Shown piece by piece: positions 22,867 to 34,811 of a stretch of DNA of 64,000 nucleotides (position 1 is its first letter; each line of letters starts with the position of its first letter). This stretch comes from Coriolopsis trogii (Eukaryota; Basidiomycota; Agaricomycetes; Polyporales; Polyporaceae): contig JAHYIO010000007.1 of the NCBI GenBank assembly GCA_020543525.1, forward strand, positions 868,001-932,000. Reading direction: 5' to 3'. The notes below the pieces were generated by a model that was not told where the DNA came from, searched no databases, and saw only the letters and a list, made by a program, of their open reading frames with translations. The translations under genes were made by a program, and so were the position numbers.

Positions 22867-24631
22867 CTATATCATGGAGACATCCCCATCGGCGTCTGGC
22901 CGAGGTGCACCCCGTTCCACGGAGTTCACCAGCTCTCTGCGCACTTCGGGGCTGATTTGTGGGTGAGGATTCGCGCGGATGACGTCGAGCAGCGCGTCCT
23001 TCTGGTCTGGGGTCAGATCTGATGCATACCTAGAAAAGCGGGCCCATCAGCAACGGGCACGAGTACGAGCAGCGAATGTGTCACGTGCCTCTGGCAGAAG
23101 ACGAGGAGACTCTGGTGCCAAAGCACCGGGAGCTTCTCGACGTCGCCCGCTTTGCGAGCCTTGTAGGTATTTGAGAGGCGGATGAAGTGGAAGACGAGCG
23201 CATCGACGACCTTATACGGGAGTGCGTGCTTCTTGTCGAGAAGGACGCGGATGAACAACGAGTTAGCACCTGAGCGTGGGTCGTCAGTATACCGTCCGGC
23301 AGAGGCGGCAGGAAAGACATACCTGAGTAGTCCATGTTGGCGAGTCGCATGAGTGCGGCTGCGGAATGGCCCAGTGGTATTTTCACTTTTGCAAGCACAG
23401 ACGCGACGATAGCTGCCTCTTGCAGTGTACAGCCCGTCTGCACCACAATGTTGTCAATCCAGGCTTCGATGGGTATGTCAGGTGACTCACGTTCAGCAAT
23501 GGGAACACGATGCCTTTGAACACCGCTCCTGGCTTATACATGGCACGTTTCAGGCTCTCGTAATAGTGTACATTGAGCTTGCGATGGTTTTTGTTCTTCC
23601 GCGCACCCTCGCGGGTCAAACGGATATCTTCGCGGATAGCATCCAACAGTACAACTTCGAGGAACAGTCGGGCCTGTGGAGGCTTCATCTGCGAGATAAA
23701 TATCCGGGTCGCAGCGTGACATGCTTGCGGAGACCAATTCTCTGGCGATGTGAGTGCGAGAATACGGGACCATTGCGGGAGCGAGGGGATGATTTTGAAC
23801 GGCTTTGGAAGCGGCCCCGACTTGTAACGGGTGAGCATTTGGCCAACTCTGAGAGTGTGCTCAGAACGTCAGAGTTTTGGTAGTACTGTAGGGTCACATA
23901 CTTTGTGTATACTTCGACAACCTTCGGGTCAAGACCGGCAGCCGGGTCCGGTACACGTTCGACGTCTGTGCCCCATAAACAGGGGGAGCTGGGGAATGGG
24001 ACAGAAGCACTTACCATGATGCTTTTCGTGGGTCGCTTCAGAATCCTGAGAGTCGAGGTTGTCTAGCTTCGAGAAGATGATGTCTGCTAATGTTCTCCGC
24101 TCTCCCGCATTGGCTGGGAGCATCGCGTCTAGTGCTTTCATATCATCTTCATCAACTTCCTGGACGTGCATCAGCAGCCTGCTGTAATAGCATCCGAGCA
24201 TCCGACCATTACTCACAATTTCCTCAATCTCGTCAGCGTTCTCGTACTGATCAAGGTCGAGGTCGTCGTCGTCTTCAATCACGTTCACGCGGGGTGCGGA
24301 CAGGTTCTGCCTATCGCCGGCATCGTCGTCTTCGTCGTCCAAGTCCTTCTCGTCCAGTTCCTCCTGCTGGTCGCGAGCAAGTTCGAAGATGCGTCGTGAG
24401 GTCTTGGGATCCAATATGACCTATGAAACACTAATGAACACCGCGCGCATAGCCGAGAAAACGCAACGGGCGCACTTCGCCGGCCTCGTCGTCCTCGTCC
24501 GTCGGACGGGATTTTCTTCGCCGTCCTGGCTGCGAGATGCGACCATACTTTGCAATGACCTCGTCTTCGCCGATTTGGACATGGAGGGGGTCGTGCTTGA
24601 CCTTCGCGTTCGCTTTGGGAGCCTTCGGCAT
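22867..24631 (-). CDS. ENP1: Bystin (Enp1), pre-40S ribosome biogenesis factor
   Basis: Needed for processing and export of pre-40S particles. Eight exons: 24631-24476, 24420-24217, 24159-24015, 23965-23902, 23848-23491, 23437-23323, 23269-23089 and 23029-22867; 461 residues. The N-terminus is basic then strongly acidic ([13 protein letters not shown]). The bystin core follows: [99 protein letters not shown]. The last intron (23030-23088) uses a GC donor (CAGAG|GCACGT), required to keep the frame through FCQR-YASD. Head to head with the UDP-glucuronate decarboxylase gene, 290 bp apart. Confidence 0.96.
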
Positions 24632-24921
24632 GTCGTCGTCGCGGGCAAGAGACTCTCAGGCCGAGGAGTGCGAGGGAAAAGAGTGTCAGCAGGCGGTCAG
24701 CAGGATTGGCAGAGGAGAGTGCGGTGGATGGAAAAGTTGCAAAGATATTACAGCAGATCGAGATCCGACTGGGCGGGAAAGGCAATCAAGCGCCTGCCGC
24801 ACCGGAGACGCTAAACTTATAATTGACCGCGCGCCGCTCAGCCTCCTCACTGCTCTCTCTATCCCCATCCCCGTCCTTATAACAGCACACAACGCCACGT
24901 ACCTCCTTGTCTTCCCCCGCC

Positions 24922-26666
24922 ATGGCCTCGCAACCTCACACCGTCACTCCGGTATGTACCCTGCCCTTTGTTTTCGCACATACACCCCAGCCATCTGACG
25001 CGAGACGCTCTCTGTCCGTGTTCCTCTTTCTTACCTGATCGTCGACAATGCTCACCCTCGATCTGTACCAATTACTATCGTTCTTCTCTCCGCACGCGAC
25101 TGATCACAGCCAGAAACTCAGATCCGTACCCTCGACAAGAGCGGTAATGTCATAAACAGCGTCGGCTTCCAGCGTTTCGGTTTCGATTGCGAGGTCCCGC
25201 TTGATGTCCTCCGTGCACTTTATCTCCGTCCCCACTATGTCATCACCGCGGGTTCGGGCGAGGAAGACGAGCAGCAGGCAGAGTCCGAACATGCCAAGTT
25301 CACCGGCGCATATGGCGCGTACCAGTCCAAGTCCATCTTCCATCCCAGCACGCAGTCCATCTCCTACACCACTCTTTCCCGCTTCCCTCCAGTCAAGCTT
25401 CTCCCTCCCTCCCAGCGCAAACGCATTCTTGTTACCGGTGGTGCCGGCTTTGTCGGCTCCCATCTGGTAGACCGTCTCATGATTCTCGGCCACGAAGTCA
25501 CCGTATTGGATAACTTCTTTACCGGATCCAAAACGACTGTCAGTCATTGGGTCGGGCATCCGAACTTCGAGATGGTCCGGCACGACGTTGTCGAGCCTTT
25601 CATGATTGAGTGTGACCGTAAGCCTATGTCCTCCATCACCGGAACCCCGTTGTTGACCAGTCATGCCAGAAATCTACCACCTTGCATGCCCAGCATCCCC
25701 TCCTCACTACCAGTTCAATGCTGTGAAAACGATCAAGACATCATTCATGGGCACCCTCAACATGCTTGGTCTTGCCAAGCGCACCAAGGCTCGCTTCCTA
25801 ATTACTTCTACGTCAGGTACGTGGCGACAAGCGAAGCGTGCTGCGGCTACACCTTCACAAGTTGCTCATGCTGTCTCTAGAGGTATACGGTGACCCGGAG
25901 GTGCACCCGCAACACGAGGACTAGTCAGCATATTTTGTCGCTTTTCCTTGGCTCCGCCTCTGACGTATTCGCAGCTGGGGACACGTGAACCCTATCGGCC
26001 CCCGTGCATGCTACGACGAAGGTAAGCGTGTCGCAGAGACACTGACCTACGGTTTCCACCGTCAGGACGGCGTCGACATCCGCGTCGCTCGTATCTTCAA
26101 CACGTATGGTGCGTGCTGGCCACTATTAACCTATGCACTCAGGACTCACACATTACCTGCAGGTCCTCGCAGTGCGTAGCGATCGATATGCATACACACC
26201 GCGTCTTGGGACTGAGTTTCTTCCAGTGAACCCCTTCGACGGCCGCGTCGTCTCGAATTTCATAGTCCAAGCCCTCCGCGGCGAGGACATGACCGTGTAC
26301 GGCGACGGGAAGCAGACGCGCTCCTTCCAGTACATCCACGACCTCATCGACGGCCTCATCGCGCTCATGAACTCGGACGAGACGCGGCCGGTCAACATCG
26401 GCAACGGCGACGAGTTCACGATCGGGGACTTTGCCGAGCTCGTCCGGGACATCGTCGAGAAGGTCCAGCGCGAGGACGGCGTGGAGCCCGTCAAGCGCGT
26501 GAACATCATCTACAAGCCCATGCCCGCGGACGACCCCCAGAAGCGTCGCCCTGACACGACGCGCGCGAAGGAGGTCCTCAACTGGGAGCCGCGCTGGACG
26601 GTCCGCATGGGTCTGGAGGAGATGGTGCGGTACTACAAGGCGAAGATGATCGAGGGCAGCCTGTGA
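24922..26666 (+). CDS. UXS1: UDP-glucuronate decarboxylase (UDP-xylose synthase)
   Basis: Converts UDP-glucuronate to UDP-xylose for xylose-containing glycans. Seven exons: 24922-24951, 25110-25617, 25670-25816, 25881-25923, 25975-26108, 26163-26171 and 26227-26666; 436 residues. NAD-binding motif [32 protein letters not shown]; catalytic Ser in ITSTSEVYGDP; Tyr and Lys in [64 protein letters not shown]. The family core is complete. The junction NTYGPRMNPFDG is assembled through a 9-nt internal exon coding for G-P-R and the A of the Met codon. The fungal N-terminal extension has no membrane segment, so this form is probably cytosolic. Confidence 0.96.
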
Positions 26667-27499
26667 GCTCCGCCCGCCGTGTACCCATCGGCCTCCTAAG
26701 TGTAGACGTGCGGTCGTCCCGCTTTCCCGTTGCTCTTGTGGACATTGTTCTGGGTTTCCTTTTGCAGCCTCGGTCAAACGCATCTCCCTCTCGGTTCGAA
26801 ACGTGATAGAACTCGAATCCGGTCTAGACGAAACGCATACAGATACAGATGTACACAACCCTTGCCATACATTGAACGAAAACGTCATAATCACTCGCAG
26901 AGTCATGGGTTCGCGAGCGGTCCAAGCAGTGTATGACATTAACAGAACAGAGCCATGATGACGGTCTATGAGCAATACTTTTCTCTATGTACGCTAGATA
27001 GGCAGGTGAGTAACGCAAGTAAGTGGATGATACTGTGCGGATAGGGATGGTGGGTAATGTGTGTGGATAGGGCGAGAGGATATCGTATATACCGACTACG
27101 GAGCCCTAGAGCGGCCCACGGGAAGCGTACAGGTATCATCATCAAGAAGCCGAGGTGTATGCGTAGAGTGCGAGAGAGTTAGCGGATACTCGTGGATGAG
27201 CTCCAACGATGAATTGGAGGAGAATCTCGTCGTTTTCCTTGATGCCTTGCCTGACGGAAGAGACGGCGACGGCGACCAGACGAAGATAAGACGAGATGAA
27301 GCGGAGATGAGGTGAGGGTGAGCGGCGGCGGCGACGGCGGCGGAATGAGAGCAAGAATGAAGGTGTCGGCAAGAACAAAACCCGGAGATTGCGGTACGTG
27401 AAACGAGAATCCCCAACGACAAACGGCAGACTTGAAGCCGCCCCGAGCAAAATAAGTGAGGATAGGAATAGAGGCGGAGGGTAACGTCGCGCGCACACA
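26667..27499. other. Intergenic between convergent genes
   Basis: About 0.8 kb between the 3' ends of UXS1 (+) and the alpha/beta hydrolase (-), so it should hold both terminators. I see no coding signal. A purine-rich G/A stretch near 27225-27350 on the plus strand is simple-sequence-like (repeated gcggcg and gaga). Confidence 0.5.
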
Positions 27500-29481
27500 C
27501 TAGCGTAGGAGCCGCCGCTGGAGACTCGTCCCCGCGCCGGAAGCGATGACCTTGGCCATGGAGCCCTTGATGACGTGCTTGTCGGCCGGGCTCTGGGGGA
27601 GGACGGTCGCGCGCCGGATGCGTGCGACCTGCTGGACCTCTTGCGTGACCGGCTCAGAGGGGATGAAGAGCACCGACTCGGGCTCCATCGCCGGCACATA
27701 CGGCCGGCGGGTCCGTTTCTTCTCCCTGTTCGGCTCGCTGAGGCGGTCGTTCAGCTGTTTGACGTCTGGCGAACCAAGGCGTGAGCACGTGAGCACAGGT
27801 AAGGCAGCGAGGCGAGCGGCGTCCGTAGTGGACAAGGAGACTGCACGCACTGGCATAGGAGAATCCGTCGGTGCTCGAGTTGAGCCAGTGCTCGTCTTTC
27901 CGCTCCGAGAACTTGCGCAGTGGACGGCCGTCCGGGGCGAGAGGCGAGAGCGCCGTCTGTGCGCCCTCAGCGTAGACCTGGAAGAGCTCTTCCTGGCTCT
28001 TGCGCACCTCCTCGGTCACACAGCAGAAAGAGAGAGGGGACAGAGGATCTCGATCGGATATGCTCGCGTCTTCCTTGAAGTCGGCCAGCTGGTCGAGCGC
28101 CATCTTCATGCGTTCGGCGAGAGTGAGTTCGGGTGGGTTCAGATCACTCCTCGCTGGAGGCTGGCGCATCAGGAATTTGTTGAGGACCTGGTTGACGATA
28201 GAGTATGAGAGAACGCTCAGATAGCCATGCGTTGCTGTCATACGGTAATCGACGGTCAGCGTTGCGCAACGGAGATGAAGGGAAGACGCCTGTTACCCTT
28301 CACGGTGAATAGCTGCGCGCCGTTGGGTACGTTGACAAGCGATTGTCGTAGTTGTTGGGCGTATTCTACAGGATGTGTTTGACTACGCTCCGCCTAGATC
28401 ACGACAGTACATATGAGCATGCAGGAGGCGAGAAACTCATCGGGTACTGACCTGAATAATAAGAACCGGACATCGGACGTTTGCCAGCTCGTCGGCTGTC
28501 ATCGGTGTCCTCTATATATCGTTGTAAGTTGAATGCTGCTGTAGACGACGTCCATGACTGACATTCAGAATAAGGTTCACGTTGGGGATCACATATGTTC
28601 GCCGGAAGGGAGGATAATTAACCTCCCAGAACGCAACCAACTAGAAAGAGTATTTATGAGTCCAAGTGCAATGAACCGAGCGGGGATGTTGACTCACTTC
28701 ATCGACAATGTCCGGGTGTGCGTCCTTGGGGAAGCCAGATGAGGTGGAGGTGTGCAACGCCAGTCAGGCCACATACCTGAGCGTAACAGTTTATGAGCTC
28801 CTTGCACGCCGTCTCGAACGACTCCAGATCCTCCGCGTAGCACCATAGATGTGATAGTTCCTCGAACGCATCGAAGATGGACTTGAGCCTGCGCCGTGAT
28901 GAGTCAGGAAGGGAATCGGGCGACCTGAGGAGAGCACACACTCTGTCTGCGGGGTCACATTGCAGAGCGTCAAACTCAAGCAGAGTTCTGGAAAGCTGTC
29001 CCAGGAAGGCGGCGACGATCAGCTGTGTAAACAATCCTCTCCACCGAACCGATTGCACTCACAGGGTCGCGAAACGCAGTGCTGCCCAGCTGAACAGTTC
29101 CGGGGCAAAGATGTGTGCGGGGGGGAGGCGGAGGTGCTGGTTGCGGTGTGCTCAACGCCGGGAAGCTCGTGTTGCAAGGGAACCACTCACATGGAAGCAG
29201 TGCGCGATGTCCGCGGCGGTCACCCAGAGGTCATGGCGTCCTGTCGGGCGGAAGAGAGACTTGCCTGTCGTGCGCGTGTCGAGAACTATGATATTGAAGT
29301 TGGCATGCAGACGGGGGTCGTCTAGTTGGGGGTGTGTCCATGTCGAGTCGAGGAAGTAGGGATGGAGCATGACAAGCGTAGGCTTCTCGGGATCGAAGCC
29401 ACTGACAGTGGCGGCCGGCGAATTGGTGTTGTACCAGATAGAAGCATAGTCGTCTGACGAGACGAGGTCGACGTAGGGCAT
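27500..29481 (-). CDS. Alpha/beta-hydrolase-fold protein with C-terminal extension
   Basis: Ten exons: 29481-29191, 29136-29063, 28995-28942, 28888-28777, 28724-28698, 28640-28623, 28511-28452, 28393-28297, 28234-27851 and 27765-27500; 460 residues. Fold signs: PTLVMLHPYFLDS (oxyanion region), NIIVLDTRTTGKS, then AHIFAPELFSWAALRFATLF at the nucleophile elbow, and NVRCPVLIIQAERS plus PNGAQLFTVKG as late strands. The elbow keeps a Ser (FSW) but lacks the usual GxSxG glycines, so normal esterase chemistry is doubtful. The last 170 residues are an added charged, probably disordered tail. All introns are GT-AG; exons 5 and 6 are only 27 and 18 nt. The substrate is unknown. Confidence 0.82.
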
Positions 29482-30550
29482 GGTGGGGACAGAGAGGGCT
29501 GGGGGACCGGTAGTATGAGACAATAACAGATGCGCAGTTTAGGGGTGCATAGAGGTATGAGGGAAAGCAGGGACAGTCCGGGACGCGCTCACATTCGGAG
29601 CGTAAGCTGAGGGCGTGAGTCGTGACCAAAGACGGCTTCGGAAGAGACAGACGCGATCAGCTGTTGCCTGAATGATCTCGCTTAGCCTTGCACTTATCCG
29701 CCACCTCCGCGGGAAGCATTGGCATAACATGGGGCTCCCCGTGCCCTTTTCTGCTCTGGTTTCTAGTCCATCCTGCACTCTCTCACTCGACGCAGCTCTG
29801 CGCCTACGTACCGTTGCCAATCCTGTCACTACACGCAGAAAAGCGTATTGCTGGTTTACGCGATTCCCAAACGCGGCTAGCGTGCTAACCCCTAAATTGC
29901 TCAGATCCGTCCTCACGACAGAAATGGATAAGTACTGCCCGATCCAGATAGCAATCCCAGCCACCATGACGCCACACGCCTCCGGTCTAGATCCAGCCTC
30001 GCGCTGTGTTCATGCATGGATTCACTGGCATCTGGCCGCAGTTGGTCCCAGTGTATCTACCGCTCGCCCACAGTGCAGATCGCTCCGGTATGTGATCAAA
30101 CCTTCCGTTGGACCTACGTGAACCTACGTAAATTCTTCCGGTCGTCGTCCCACATCGGGCAGGCTCTGTCGAGCGCCCTTACGGGATCCAGCACAGCGCA
30201 CAAAAGTAACATCCCCTGAGCGACAGGGCAAGCCCCACGCTCGCATCATGACACCGCTGCCTGCACGCTCGGAGCTATCGTCCATCTTTGACCCACTGAT
30301 TGGCCCCGGGAATACAACATCGAGATGAGGGACCACGCAATATAGGCTTGGGTTTCAACATAAGTATCCTGACATGTCCCGCTTGCCGCACCCTGTCAAC
30401 CCGCGATGTAGATTGAAGATCGATTCATTGTGCGCGGGAGCCCAAGGGGGAGGAGAGCCCTGTGCGACAGGCAATCAATGCTCGTGGGAACCCGCATGTC
30501 AATCCCGCATGCTCTACCTCCGCGCGCTCTTTCCCCCCAAAAATCATCCA
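29482..30550. other. Intergenic, no supported gene
   Basis: About 1.1 kb between two minus-strand genes, holding the hydrolase promoter and the terminator of the upstream gene. I see no conserved reading frame, tRNA or repeat pair. Confidence 0.5.
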
Positions 30551-31998
30551 TCACGATTGACCTGGGGCTCCGGAGGTGTCGGCGAGATCGGAGCGGCCAC
30601 TCGCGCTCAGGAGGTCGTTCTCGACGACGTCTGCCAGCACCTTCATGACCTTCTGTTGCCGCTGGAAGGGAACGCGCGCGCGCGCGAAAAGTGTATCAGC
30701 AAACGGCTGCGAACGCACCATCCGAGCAATAGCGCCAGGAGGCACACGCAGCAAGCAACTCACCTCTCGATCCGGCCCTTGGGTGGACGGGAACATTGTT
30801 GGCACGCCGAGCGCCTCGAGTGCAGCCTGCTGTCTGGTCACCAGGCCATCCCACACCGGGAGCACTCGCTCTCGGTCGAACTTGACCAGTTCTGCGCGGA
30901 ACGACTCCGTCAATGCCTGCAGGTGTGGTGTGCAACACGAGCCACACATTATCAGACAGTTTCATCAGAAGGTGTGGACGAGACGGTCTAAGGAAGAGCA
31001 TAGGCGAACTTCGGCTTCGAATGGTGTAAGGCCTGCCCCAATGATGCTCGCCCTGCAGGTGTTGGATTTCCCGTCAGCGTGTGTTCGGACTTTTTCTCTT
31101 TCTGCAGTTCTGAGAGAAAAAGACCGCTGCGAGGAGCGTGTACGTGCGTGCGGCTGAGTATTAACTCACTCACTTGGTGCGTGCCGTTTTGACCTTCTCT
31201 TCGTGCTTCCGCTGGATGTCTCGCCGTTCACGCCAGAGCTGGCGCTCCAACTCGGCCTGCTCGGTCCTCATCTTCACCATCGCCACGAGTCGCAGAAGCC
31301 ATCAGCAACTTTCAGGACTCGAGGCGTGTTGGGCTCAAGCTTGCCGCTTCCCCCATCATCACGACGTACCGTAGTGACTGTCTTGAGAAATTCTGGATCT
31401 TCCGCCAGCCGCGCGAGGTGCGGCAATGCTTGCTGGTACGTACACGTCCGCAAATCCTGTCGAGGCGTTTGGGGTGCTGGTGGGTGCGTGCTACTTGATG
31501 AAGCAGCCGCCGGGCCGGCCGATCTCGACCCTTGGGGGACGGATGGGTTTTGGGTACGGGGATGTGGCAGGCCACGATGTGTCGATTCTGGTGCGTGTGC
31601 GTCGCGGTTAGGAGCTGTCAATGCGGTGAAGCTGCTAGAAGCCTGCAGCTGAGACAGAAGGGACGCCACAGAGGGTGTGTCCATACGGCTCTCGGAGCCG
31701 TCTGGATTGCGAGAATGAGACGACATCTGTGAGGCATCATGAGAGTGTCTCTGAGCAGATGCAGGCGTGCTAGCGGGGTTGCTGGATAGGGTGCTAACGT
31801 TCGCAGGAGGGACACCAATGTCCCCACTCGTGCCAGCGGGTAGAGTATCCGAACCGGGCGTAACGACTCTTTGCCATGCATCCGAGGCTTTCAGCTGATC
31901 AAGCAGGGCTTGTATCGCAGATGGGTCCTGTAAACGAGTTAACCACACAAGTTGCAGACTCAGTGGCACTTACTTACATTGATGTTTGTCGAGCTCAT
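30551..31998 (-). CDS. Coiled-coil protein of unknown function
   Basis: Six exons: 31998-31978, 31927-31370, 31271-31174, 31052-31010, 30916-30764 and 30661-30551; 327 residues. The family is not named, although the C-terminal half has the look of a conserved fungal domain. Residues 1-150 are Ser/Pro-rich and low in complexity. A helical segment follows: QALPHLARLAEDPEFLKTV, a highly charged coiled coil (ERQLWRERRDIQRKHEEKVK), then FRAELVKFDRERVLPVWDGL and RQQKVMKVLADVVEND. No signal peptide or membrane span. The splice between exons 2 and 3 (AAG|ATG acceptor at 31271) was chosen to keep the charged helix in frame and is the weakest junction. The intron before the last exon holds a short CG dinucleotide run. 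Confidence 0.75.
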
Positions 31999-34679
31999 GG
32001 TTGGTGCCACCGCTCAGGCGCCTAAGTCGGCATGACGCGTTCTGCGTGACCCTGTGACAGTCTGGTAGGCGAACCTATATGTTTTGGTAGTCCGCCATAA
32101 CATACACGGCGTCACGGTCACAAGCTTCTGTAGCCTAGAAGATCACCGGCAAAACGCCTTCCATTATGGAGGCACTTGTGTAGGATGCTGAAACCTACTA
32201 CATACGTACATAACACATACGAGTAAATGGGCGTGCGCCACTCGCTCGCACGCCATGGTGTAAACCCTGGAAGTGGTTTCACACGACCACGCTACGAGCA
32301 CGCATACTACCCTGAACGTGTATGCACGCGTAGAAAGAGACACATCGGACATCACCGCTAGCCCTTCGTCCATGGATGTTGGATTGCATAGCCTAGACCA
32401 CCAGGGGAAGAACGGGCGTTCATTAATATGGAGATGAACTACGTCGGTGTCACGGAGCCAATAATCGAGCACTTACCGTGACATTCGTCCCACGAGAGCG
32501 GCGACCACCGAACGAGGAGCCGCAGTAGCATGCCGCTCGGGCGGGCGGTGCAAGAAGTTGGAACTCGGGAACTTGAAGACGCACAAGTCAACCGAATAAG
32601 CACCAAAGTTAAACGCAGCGGGCTCCTCGGGAAGAGATGTCAGAACACGTTCCAGCTACGGCCTTTGCCAGTGGATGCAGAGGGACGCACTCACGTCATT
32701 GCTACCGCAGAAGTGGGGCGGGCATCGAGTTGCGAGAAGTGCTCTATTGGCGGGTCGTAGGGCTGTCTATACGTCGAAGCACGACTTTTCAGAAAATACA
32801 GGGGCCCCCGTTCCCTGGGTTCCTCAAACATGCTCCGGGGGCGACTCGAGGCGACGCTTCTCCATGTCTTGACACCTACTGTAGAGCACCTACCGGAAGG
32901 TAGCGAGCAAGCGGAGGTTGGTATGCTCTAACTCATGCTCCAACGCCACAAGGATGCTGCGACCTGCGGGCGAATCTGTGACTGAACACGCACCTGTGCC
33001 CACAAGTAACTTCGGTAAATGCTCCGCTGGGGATCGCCGCACGACCTGCACAGACGGACCCTACATACGCACGAGCCTGCGCACGTTATCGGCTTTCAAG
33101 TAAGACTTGCATCAGCCGTTACGTTACTTTCTTTCTTCCGCGGAGCCATCCGGACATGCGAAAGATATCCGGGAGAAGCAGCTGAGGCCACCCGTGTCGG
33201 TCGTGCAGCGCGGTCGACGTGCGTGTCCGTTCGGGAACATCACCTGACACGAGGTCGAGCAAGAAGCGCAAAAGCAGGCTGTACTGTGGAGACGATCATT
33301 GCGGGGGTCCGTATCGTCAACGTCAAGTAGAAAAGAGGAAGTTGCCGAGGACGGGAGAAGGTGAAGCAGCGTTTGAAGTTTTGACTGCAAAGTGAGTACG
33401 TACTTAGCGTTGCGGATTGGCAGCAACTCTTTGACTGACATCCTGTCGTAATCCTACCGCGTGGTCGGATAATCGCAGGCTATCAAGGCGGCTAGAGGCG
33501 GCGGAAAACGGAGGACGGCCCACGGACAACGTCATTGAAGCGAACAGCATGGCAGGGAGGAGGGCGGGCGCACCAACAGGCGTCGCAGTGACGGGGTCCA
33601 GGTCGACGTCGACGAGGCCTACTTGAGTGGCCGTAATAAGGAGACAGTTCACCCCACTACTTTTTGCAAAGGTGCGACACATCCAGTAGTAACGTTACGT
33701 TTGACAGTTGAAACATGGAGACAAGGGCGGCCAAAGTTTTTGAGTCGGGTCCCTGGCGGGACGTCGGGCTACCCACTTCCTGAGATGAGGGTCAACAACA
33801 GGATTGAATACGAAACGAGTCAGAACGCTCCATCGTGATCGGTTTCAATTATAAGCGTCAAAAATCGGCGGGACCCAACCGATAATCGCGCCTCTGCATC
33901 GCATCGTGAATCTGAATGGTTGAGTGAGTAGTCAGAATGGCGTCCAGGAACGGTGGTATCGTGGCTGAAGGAGCAGATTTTCACAACCGGAGTCGAGTGA
34001 ACAGGCAGAGCGACTAAGGACGTTCTAGATGGACTGACGCCTGGCGTTGTGTTTCGGAAACGGACGGACCGACGATCGAGAGACGAGACGTGATCGGTTG
34101 CCTGGAAAGGTACAGTTGATGGACATTGATTGGCCGGGTGATTCGGGAGCCTGAAGCGGATCCCTTGGGAGAGAACAATGAGGGAGACTGCAGCGCGCCA
34201 CGAGGCGTGGGTGGAGGTGCTGGGCACGCTGCAGGCAGGAGAAGGAGGTGAGTGATGGCGGTGATGCAGCGGGGCCGACGGGAGTGCAGGCGGCGGCACA
34301 CCCTGGTTACGACCTTGACGAGGCCGGAGTTGTGCAGACGTTGTCCAGAAGAAACGTAAAGGTGCAGCCGGGGGCGGGCGGACGGCGAGCTCGGGGGTCC
34401 TTGGCCCTTGCCCGGCGACTGCGGAGGGGCGTGGCGGGACGTCGCGAGGCGGCGGGGACGAAAACGGCAGATCTGGGAGAGCCGGAGGGATGCCGCTGCT
34501 GTGCCGCCGGGCGCGAGGATTATGCCGCTCGTCGAAAAAGACTAAATGAAGCATCTTTCCGGCCACGGCCCTGTTTCGCGTGTCTGGGCCGGCTCGTGGC
34601 ACGTGGGAATTTGGGTCGAAAATCTGGGTTGGAAACGGCCACACGCCTTCAGGCGCCCGGCCTCGCCTCTTGTCATCGT
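31999..34679. other. Long intergenic stretch, no confident gene
   Basis: About 2.7 kb, the largest gap in the window. On the minus strand a frame at 33404-33682 and a possible two-exon reading starting near 33441 have ATG starts but no recognisable domain. I do not call them. The right part is the promoter and 5' leader of the RGS gene. Confidence 0.5.
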
Positions 34680-34811
34680 TCCTCCTCATCTTCTCCCCCG
34701 ACTCCTCCTCCCGCCCGCCATCCATCTTCCTGCCCCTCCTCTCCCGCCTCCCCTCTCTGCTCTTCCTACTCCCTTCCGTTTCCCCCCCTTTCCCCTTCTC
34801 CTTCTCTGACC
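34680..34811 (+). promoter_or_regulatory. CT-rich tract upstream of the RGS gene
   Basis: Roughly 130 bp of almost pure C and T end at the start codon region at 34812. Pyrimidine tracts of this kind mark transcription start regions of well-expressed filamentous-fungal genes. This is inferred from composition, not measured. Confidence 0.6.

Noticed and set aside
26139..26975. Open frame of 278 codons opposite UXS1
   Set aside because: Antisense shadow of conserved decarboxylase exon 7.
30672..30686. CG dinucleotide run as Z-DNA or regulatory repeat
   Set aside because: Only about 12 bp inside an intron; similar short runs occur elsewhere (48650, 60730).
33124..33682. Possible small two-exon gene on the minus strand
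   Set aside because: Starts and splice sites can be drawn, but no domain or conserved pattern supports them, and composition resembles flanking non-coding DNA.
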